From: Lingula anatina
Lineage: Eukaryota > Brachiopoda > Lingulata > Lingulida > Lingulidae
Direction: 5' to 3'
NCBI RefSeq assembly: GCF_001039355.2
Contig: NW_019775526.1
Span: 242,053 to 277,367 of the forward strand
Length of the DNA stretch: 35,315 bases
Shown: positions 28,534-35,315 of the stretch, piece after piece
Layout of the letters: each line of letters opens with the position of its first letter
How positions within the stretch are numbered: position 1 is the stretch's first letter
Made by a program: the position numbers and the translations under genes
Notes under the pieces: generated by a model
Told to the model about the DNA's origin: nothing
The model's input: the letters and a program-made list of their open reading frames with translations, nothing else
Databases searched by the model: none

Positions 28534-31081
28534 CTGCAAAATTGAGATAAATCCAAAATCTATTTCAGCTGATATCAGGAATTAAAATGCACTTCTGATA
28601 ATAATAATTGTTATATTAATTACCACTTCCCATGCCCGTGTGTATATATTCGAGTCAAATACGTGTAGTCAGATATCAACATGTACGGAGTTATAGGCAA
28701 ATGTGCGCCACACCTAATATTATTTTTTCAATAATCATATATCAATGAATCATGATCAAGTACAAAAGGTTATTTCATTAGAATATGGACACAGACAATT
28801 GTTTAAGATGTTTAAATATCTATATTTAAGTAGTTATTTCTAAGGGCTAAAATTCGTGTAAGCATTTTATAAAAATTTTAATTATAAAGCATGGTAACTA
28901 AAGAATATGAATGTACCTTAGAGTAGGTGTCTGGTTTGGTTGTAAGAATACCGCTAGCTGCAAGAGAAAATAAAAAACAATGTTGCCTGTGTTTCAGGTA
29001 AATAAGAGCACTAACCTCAACACAGATATCACTTGTCCAGAACACATTTTTTCACTCTAGGCGAAGTGATATTTTAGCCCGACACATGTAGGGCATTTTC
29101 CAAACTGATGGTTTTCTGTGACCACATTAACTACAACATATTAATGTAATTAAACAACCACAGTTTGCACACTATGCATTGATTACTATGATTATTTTTA
29201 AATATCTTGTCGTCTAAATTAATGCAGATACTGGTCAGTGTTGGGCTAATTGACTTGTTAATAAAATTGCTCAAGGAGCAAAGCAACTTGCAAAGCTGTA
29301 AATTTAGCTTGCTAAAATACATGTATTTTTGACGTTGGTCGCATGTCCTCCTACATTTTTTTTTCATTTGGTATCTTAACATACACATTCTGTAGTCTCA
29401 AAACGTGCACCAATAAAGCGAAATCCATAACATATCATCTAATCATATCAATACTGTACAAAATACTACTGTGACATTCCTATCACTGTATTGAAGACAA
29501 AGATTTTTTGAAAAAGATCTTGGAAACATCTATATGACTGTGAATATTGTGAATATCTCGCATGCGCACACATATTATTGAGCTGTACATGTACCTGCAA
29601 TAGTTCCCACATCAACACTTGTAGGACTAGACTCTGTAGTCTGTGGAATTTCCTTTTCTGTTGACGATGAAGGATTGAAAAGTTGGGATGAAGGTACAGC
29701 AGGGTCCCCTTGCGTGTCTGACATCACTGTTTGAAAGAAATACACAACATGGTACTTTGGCAGAAGACTAAATAAACAATAACAGCGGCAAATATTTCAT
29801 TATCCCACATGTAGAAAAAGTAATCTTTATTTTGTAAACAAAACTTATTTCTTATATTCATTTCATAAGAATACAATTATAAAGTTGTTATCTTCATGTA
29901 CATATAAAACAAAAAAAGTGGGACGAGAATGAAATGAAAAAAAAAACTATAATGATAATCTATGTCAATCATTAGTAGATAAGATATATCCCTATGTATT
30001 GATGTATCAGTTCTCTTGCTCTCGGTGTTTATCAGAGTATATTACCTGTCATCTTCTGAAGTTCACTTCTGTCGCGATCTTTGTCATTAATCACCTGAAC
30101 TTTTTCCTGAGTTTCTGCAAACAAAGAACAATGAGGCGTCAAGCTTAAGCATTATAAATCAAAATGAACATTTTTAATTTTTTTCAGTTATAACCTTTTA
30201 TTACTTTCAACTTCTCCACAAAAAAAATGCTGGAAATTAAATCGCCCCTGAAAATAAAATGTACATCACTTAGGCATTATGTTGTGTATAAATATGAGTG
30301 CTAATATTAGAACAGGGTACATACCTTTTGTCGTCTGAACTTGTTGATCTTGGCCAAGACACCGTTTCTTCAGCTCCGATTGACCATCAAACAACTGTGT
30401 AACTCTTTCCGGGTTTCTCTTTAATCCAGCTCCCATTGTATCCTTCACATCTTTGTTTTTACCACACCATTCTTCCATTATGCCCTGGTATTTCCTGAGT
30501 AAATCGGCATCAAGAGGTTCAGACAATATGGCATCATAATTCTCATTTGTGAACTTAGTAGAAAGAGTCAAGAGATTGGATTTTAACCCTAAAAAATATG
30601 CCCTGAAATCTTGATCGCTGATCGCTGCGTTGTTTGCATGGCCATACACAATATTTTGATATCTTTTTATTCGTCCTATAGTGGCTTCTCTTGATGTGTC
30701 TGTGTCAGAGGGGTCGTCCCATGCATTAAACTGAGGATGAGGGTTCAACGAGGTGATGTTCCTCAGCAAAAACACAGTCAGTGTGAGGTCTAAATCACCA
30801 ACAGTTACTGATGTGGAGGGATTTCCAGCGGGATACAGCTGTTCCCGTTGTTGATGATTAATGTACTTTGGTGATAATCTAAACAATACAGTCTTGACAG
30901 TTCCATCTCCAAGCACCTTGTTCAACAACCCTGTGTTGGGGTCAAATAAATTGGGATACTTTTTTCTCAGCTCTTTCTGGAGAACATCCTGCACTACTTT
31001 CAGGGCATAATCTACAATAAGAATGCTCATGCGAAAGAAATTCTCCTGGTCAGAGTCGGTGTATGTTTTTGCTGTTGCCAT
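25612..31081 (-). CDS. NLR gene B: HEPN-CARD-NACHT-LRR receptor
   Basis: Predicted 1,306-residue paralogue of gene A made by joining 31081-30325, 30114-30046, 29726-29595, 28957-28917 and 28533-25612, all with GT-AG borders and matching phases. Order: DZIP3-type HEPN, a charged plus Ser/Thr-rich linker, CARD (about 338-430), NACHT with P-loop GKAGIGKTT (507-515) and Walker B LMVFDGYDEY (592-601), a winged-helix region with HKTIQEFFAAKYLA, and degenerate LRRs with a Cys-rich insert. NACHT looks intact, but residue 142 of HEPN is Gln where gene A has the motif Arg, so RNase activity is doubtful. The extra 69-nt exon has no counterpart found in gene A. The start ATG at 31081 has the same ACCATGG context. 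An acceptor at 31116 implies an unplaced 5' exon. Confidence 0.88.
28917..28957 (-). CDS. NLR B exon 4: 41-nt micro-exon
   Basis: A 41-nt exon with acceptor TCTCTTGCAG and donor TCTAAG-GTACAT. It encodes SGILTTKPDTYSK and has the same length and phase as its counterpart in gene A. Confidence 0.78.
29595..29726 (-). CDS. NLR B exon 3: Ser/Thr-rich linker
   Basis: A 132-nt exon with acceptor CAAACAG and donor ATTGCAG-GTACAT, phases 1 and 1. It encodes a low-complexity linker (SSSTEKEIPQTTESSPTS) and corresponds to the 159-nt exon of gene A. Confidence 0.78.
30046..30114 (-). CDS. NLR B exon 2: 69-nt charged linker exon
   Basis: A 23-codon exon with acceptor TTTGTTTGCAG and donor GACAG-GTAATA. 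It encodes a charged segment (EKVQVINDKDRDRSELQKM) that could extend a helix after HEPN. Phases are 1 and 1, so it can be included or skipped without changing frame. I found no equivalent in the larger first intron of gene A. Confidence 0.7.
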
Positions 31082-31116
31082 GGTACTTGTCACTAAGACG
31101 CGCTTTCCTGCCTCAT
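30325..31116 (-). CDS. NLR B exon 1 (coding part from 31081): HEPN domain with R142Q
   Basis: Same borders as in gene A: acceptor TTTACATTCCAG and donor AAAAG-GTATG. About 91 of the first 100 residues equal those of gene A by eye. The HEPN motif reads RYQNIVYGHANNAAI: His148 is kept, but the Arg six residues before it is Gln (codon CAA at 30658-30656, against CGA in gene A). The fold should persist, but the catalytic pair is incomplete. In other HEPN systems such inactive copies can serve as partners or regulators; that role here is inference. Confidence 0.85.
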
Positions 31117-31589
31117 CTGGAATGTAAAGACTAAGTCAACACACGCCTCATGTTCAAAAATCCCATAATTCTGTACGTAAATTATTTATATTTCTAATAT
31201 GTTCAATATGAATAAACTTAAAACTAGCATGTTTTATTAATTATGCTTCCATACAAACTTCAATTTAATATTGATGTTACAATGTGTACATTCTAAATGG
31301 ATGTCTGCTTTTTTTTCACACCTGTACTCACAAACCTTTTCTGATTCGAGGTCGTCGATTACATGCACCCATATAGAATATTTCTATATTTCTTAAATAT
31401 CGGTAATTGATACTCTAATCTAATAATCCAATACCCAAAGGCCATATTTCCATCAACACTGTGAAGTGCTAGAGTATGGATAAGCAGAAATTGGCCTCTA
31501 GACCGTATAAACATGTAAATTAAGTTGTATCACAAGCGACGAATACTTTTTTCGTCTCTGATACTCCTATCCAAAATATTCAAAGTTAC

Positions 31590-31600
31590 TTTATCTCCAC
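31590..31600. other. empty LTR insertion site (paralogous)
   Basis: CTTTATCTCCACTGCTAATAAA at this spot corresponds to the sequence on either side of the LTR element in the A copy (CTTTATCTT ... ATCTTCACGGATGCTAATAAA). The B copy shows no insertion and a single target sequence. Confidence 0.85.
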
Positions 31601-32447
31601 TGCTAATAAAATATACATTCAAACTACACTGTGTATGTAAAACGATTAACGATTCAATACAAAATAAGGCTTACGTTTCGAGTAACAGAGCTACTATTTC
31701 GTGGACATGGTGAATAAAGAAACGGACGGAAAAAACTTTTACCTGTTATTTATATTATATTCAATTTCAATATCAATATCAGTTTAAATAATTTTATCAA
31801 TCAATCAAAGGTCGTGAAGCTGCTCCGTACTGGTGTAAACAGTAAAATCGCGAATAAAGAATTTCTCTATTCCGGTTCAAATAAAAATGCCTCGTGGATG
31901 CTTATCTATAGTTAAAGGAAATTACTAATGTTAAGCTAACCATCATATACAGGTAATTCTACGTGTAGCACAATGGTTCATAAATGCAATAAGCGGTAAA
32001 CTTTCGTAGGTTTGATTTTCGTAATTCTACATTTAAAAGCTTGAGAAAAACGCGTGCTTTAAAGCCTTAAAGCCTCGGTCTCAGCCGGCCAAGCGGCCTC
32101 TTGTGGCCTGTTTGCGACCAATTTTGCGAAGAATTTCACGTGCCAGGCAAGTCCTTCTTACGAAATTCGAGTCAGCATACAGCCCGTAAGCTTTCATGGA
32201 GCATACTGGACATGTCTAGAAACTCTTCAAAAATCTGTTAATTTATTAAAATGTGTAACTTGCTCCCCTCGCATCGAGTCTGCAGTGAGAAGTGCAGGTG
32301 AGAAGAAAAAGTGTGATCTAAGACGCACATCGCAAGAAATGAAGGAGCAAGTGTCCTTTGCGTGTTAAGTGCGGCCAATGCCCAAACAACCTAGAATCGA
32401 ACGTGCGGCGGGAGTGCGTCACACGTGCATCTTCCCAACGTCAGGAG

Positions 32448-32455
32448 TATAAAAG
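32448..32455 (+). promoter_or_regulatory. TATA box, plus strand, flank of NLR B
   Basis: TATAAAAG in the context GGAGTATAAAAGACGAG, with the same downstream CCTCCAGG and CTCTTTGC pieces as at 19544. Its conservation between copies suggests function, or only shared recent origin. Confidence 0.4.
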
Positions 32456-32789
32456 ACGAGCTTTTTGCCGTCCTCCAGGTCCTCTTTGCATGTTAAGTTA
32501 AGAAACGTACTTTAAACCCATCGCTTAAAATCATTATGTTTTGCATGATTTTAAATTAAAATATGTGATTTTATGTAAAGTTGTTAACACTTGAATATAC
32601 ATACCTAATTCTGTATATACGCTGTCGCCCAGCCGTATAGGCTGAAATGTCTACATTCAAAGAGAAGAATGGCAACTAGCTAAATTGCTGCTAACAGAAT
32701 ATAATTTATCATTTATCTTTTAATTGAATGAAATACCAAATGTTTGTACCAAGGGACCTAAATGATTTTACCACCAGAGGTGGGCTCAG

Positions 32790-32811
32790 CCCCCCTCCTC
32801 CCCCCCCCCCC
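32790..32811. repeat. poly-C tract
   Basis: A C-rich run with two T interruptions. The matching sequence is missing at the N in the A copy. Confidence 0.85.
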
Positions 32812-33982
32812 TTCAACTCATTACGCAGCCAATAGTTTAATAAGTTATATATAACCAAATTGGCATAACTTCAAAATTGTTACCAACCGACACAGCAAAA
32901 TCAGGTGATGTTGTCAATAACCAGGACGGATCTAAAGTCTAGGCTGTACTTGTTTAATGTAGGTTATCTAAAGTTCTTCGAAATTGCCACCTGATCGAGG
33001 CAGAAAAAATAGGCTAAGGTTTAGAACTTAATATCATTTATAAAACAAAAAAAGTAGTGTTGTTCTGTTGTAACTGATTTAATGACATGGTAAACTTTAC
33101 AGTGGATCAAGCTGAATGGGACTGTTTCACAAGAGGACGTTGAATGACAGTAGCGAAACAGTTATCAACCTTGCTATTTACATGTGGACTTAGGTCCTGA
33201 ATATCGAAAACATCACCTGATTTTGCTGACTGACAGTTGTGAAGTATCGGTAATAGATAACTTATAAAACTAAGTGTAGCCGTACACAATTGCATTGATA
33301 GCAGAAGTGCGGTGCCCGCTTAATTGATATAATGATATGATACATTTTACATTGAATCAAGCTAGAGGGGAAGACAATAGCGAAATAATTATTAACCTTG
33401 ATAATTACATGCGGACACACGGGTTTCCATCATACATAAAAGACAAACACAATCAAGACAATGAAATGATGACTGTTGTCTATTAAAGTTTAGGCCTACA
33501 ACGGAAAACAAAAGTAGAAAATGTAAATTTAATTGTTAAATGTCGTACACTGTATGTTTATATTTCACCCTACTTCTGCTACATGTATCAGCGCAGTTGT
33601 ACACAGTTTAGTTTAATACGTTATCTATTACTCCAAAATTATCACGCAGCAAAATCAGGTGATGTTGTCAATAATCAGGACTTAAGTCTAGGCTGTACTA
33701 ATAGGGGGCTTGTAATATCAGTAATAAACTGTAATTCGTGTAGGTGTCAGCTACGTGTCAGCTTTAAGTCTTATTAGTTTTGTCTTTTTTGTTCAAAATA
33801 AACATACAAAAGATTGAAAAAAATACCACTCTTTGCATTTGCTGTAACCAAATAGATGTTAGGAATGTTACACAAAACAGATCGTTAATTCAAATGTATA
33901 TGTTGACAGAGAAGAGAAGAAGGTATTGTGATGGTACTTAAGAGTAAGACCCATGCTGTGCCTCTAATACCTGTATATCAAG

Positions 33983-34550
33983 AGAGCGAGAGAGGGAGAG
34001 GCTGGGGGAGAGAGGGAGAGGCTGGGGGAGAGAGGGAGGGGCTGGGGGAGAGAGGGGAGGGGCTGGGGGAGAGAGGGAGGGGCTGGGGGAGAGAGGGAGG
34101 GGGGGGGAGGGGATGGGGGAGGGANNNNNNNNNNNNNNNNNNNNNNNNNNNNNNNNNNNNNNNNNNNNNNNNNNNNNNNNNNNNNNNNNNNNNNNNNNNN
34201 NNNNNNNNNNNNNNNNNNNNNNNNNNNNNNNNNNNNNNNNNNNNNNNNNNNNNNNNNNNNNNNNNNNNNNNNNNNNNNNNNNNNNNNNNNNNNNNNNNNN
34301 NNNNNNNNNNNNNNNNNNNNNNNNNNNNNNNNNNNNNNNNNNNNNNNNNNNNNNNNNNNNNNNNNNNNNNNNNNNNNNNNNNNNNNNNNNNNNNNNNNNN
34401 NNNNNNNNNNNNNNNNNNNNNNNNNNNNNNNNNNNNNNNNNNNNNNNNNNNNNNNAGAGCGAGAGAGGGAGAGGCTGGGGGAGAGAGGGGAGAGGCTGGG
34501 GAGAGAGGGGAGGGGCTGGGGGAGAGAGGGAGAGGCTGGGGGAGAGAAAG
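33983..34550. repeat. G/A-rich 18-20 bp minisatellite with assembly gap
   Basis: Repeats of the form GAGAGAGGGAGAGGCTGGGG with length variants lie on both sides of an N run. In the A flank the same place (about 21470-21540) holds only one such unit plus degenerate purines, so the array expanded in the B copy. Long frames across it are low-complexity artefacts. Confidence 0.9.
34125..34455. other. assembly gap, 331 Ns
   Basis: Unknown bases inside the minisatellite. The real array length cannot be read. Confidence 0.99.
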
Positions 34551-35315
34551 TAGAAAGTAGGGGATGAGGGAAGCATATACTTTTCAATCTTATTATTGGT
34601 TGAGAGAGCTGGAAAAAAGGGACAAATTAACACGTAGGAAGCATTTAACTTTGAATTTACCATGTTGTTTACATGCACAAGACTGAGAAAGAGGTATAGT
34701 ATATAGAAGAGAGAGAGAGTTTGCAGATGGTAAGCCTCAAACTGTACCTCTAAGACATCAATCTATCTTCGGTCTTTTACAGTATTTCTTCAGAAAAGTT
34801 CATTAAAGTCTTCTACACTGAGCAGATAAAATACATCATTTGTATTCCATGCCCAGTGAGTTCTTGCACAAAGACGTTTTGTCAGATTTTTCCATCACGA
34901 AGATGAGTCCTTTTACATTTTAAGTCTTCAAAAGTGACATTCATTAAGCTGCATTAAGATTTTCTTCTAATGGAGTAACAAATGGCGTTTCTCAAATGTT
35001 GTCAGGTGATGTTGACATTATGAGTCCTTATAAATATTTTTCGTGTCGCGTAGTCATCTGGTACTGAAGCTCCTTATTTCCAAAAAAACATTGCTTTTAT
35101 CGCTAAATAGTCCCTACCATTGCATTTGCAGCAAGTGGTGTCCACTTTGATCTGTTCTTTTTCAAACTTTTCAATCATCAAAGTTTGATGACTTCAAACA
35201 ATGTTTTGTATGTGTACAGCATTTCGACTCCACCTTCAAATGATGAGACTGCGCACAGAAGCTCCTTATATTATGGCGAGTGATAACATGGGTGCTGACC
35301 TCAGCTAATACCGGC

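Larger units (their letters stand above)
31117..35315. promoter_or_regulatory. upstream flank of NLR B, collinear with that of NLR A
   Basis: About 4.2 kb without a supported ORF; it continues past the window edge. It matches 12237-12707 and then 18694 to about 22310, skipping the LTR element. It includes the plus-strand TATA box, internal repeats and the G-rich array. As in the A copy, it should carry the gene's promoter and 5' exon. Confidence 0.55.

Noticed and set aside
33928-34678. Long ORFs across the G/A-rich array, both strands
   Set aside because: They consist of repeat units and Ns; low-complexity translation only.
1-35315. CRISPR array or prokaryotic operon
   Set aside because: No regularly spaced short repeats with unique spacers; genes have introns and eukaryotic transposons.

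Overview
The window is nuclear DNA of an invertebrate animal. Genes are split by spliceosomal GT-AG introns. The DNA is AT-rich, with L1-type, Ty3/gypsy and Harbinger transposons, and it carries two large NLR-type immune receptor genes. A marine lophotrochozoan (for example a bivalve) or an invertebrate deuterostome would fit; the sequence alone does not let me name the species. Single Ns (18134, 19788) and an N run (34125-34455) show it is a draft assembly.

Layout: 1-440 non-coding with a short tandem repeat; about 555-3104 a decayed L1-like LINE (minus strand); 3105-6307 AT-rich with no convincing gene; 6308-12201 NLR gene A (minus strand, four coding exons); 12708-18688 a young Ty3/gypsy LTR retrotransposon (plus strand) with a Harbinger DNA transposon nested in its protease region and an assembly duplication at its 3' end; 18694-about 22310 the upstream flank of gene A; about 22310-25611 a spacer with microsatellites, minisatellites and one orphan exon-like ORF; 25612-31081 NLR gene B (minus strand, five coding exons); 31117-35315 the upstream flank of gene B, collinear with that of gene A and running off the window.

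Genes A and B are tandem paralogues in a duplicated block of roughly 10 kb that includes several kb of upstream sequence. Each joins an N-terminal DZIP3-type HEPN domain to a CARD, a NACHT NTPase and C-terminal leucine-rich repeats. The plausible model is a receptor that senses a ligand through the LRRs, oligomerises through NACHT, signals through CARD and may cut RNA through HEPN. Gene A keeps the HEPN R-x5-H motif (R142, H148). Gene B has Gln in place of that Arg through a single CpG-type transition, so the pair may be one active and one catalytically impaired receptor. B also has an extra 69-nt linker exon not found in A.

The LTR element inserted upstream of gene A after the block duplicated: gene B's flank holds the matching empty site. 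Matching ATCTT target duplications identify 12708-12838 and 18558-18688 as the true LTR pair, which marks the middle LTR as an assembly chimera.
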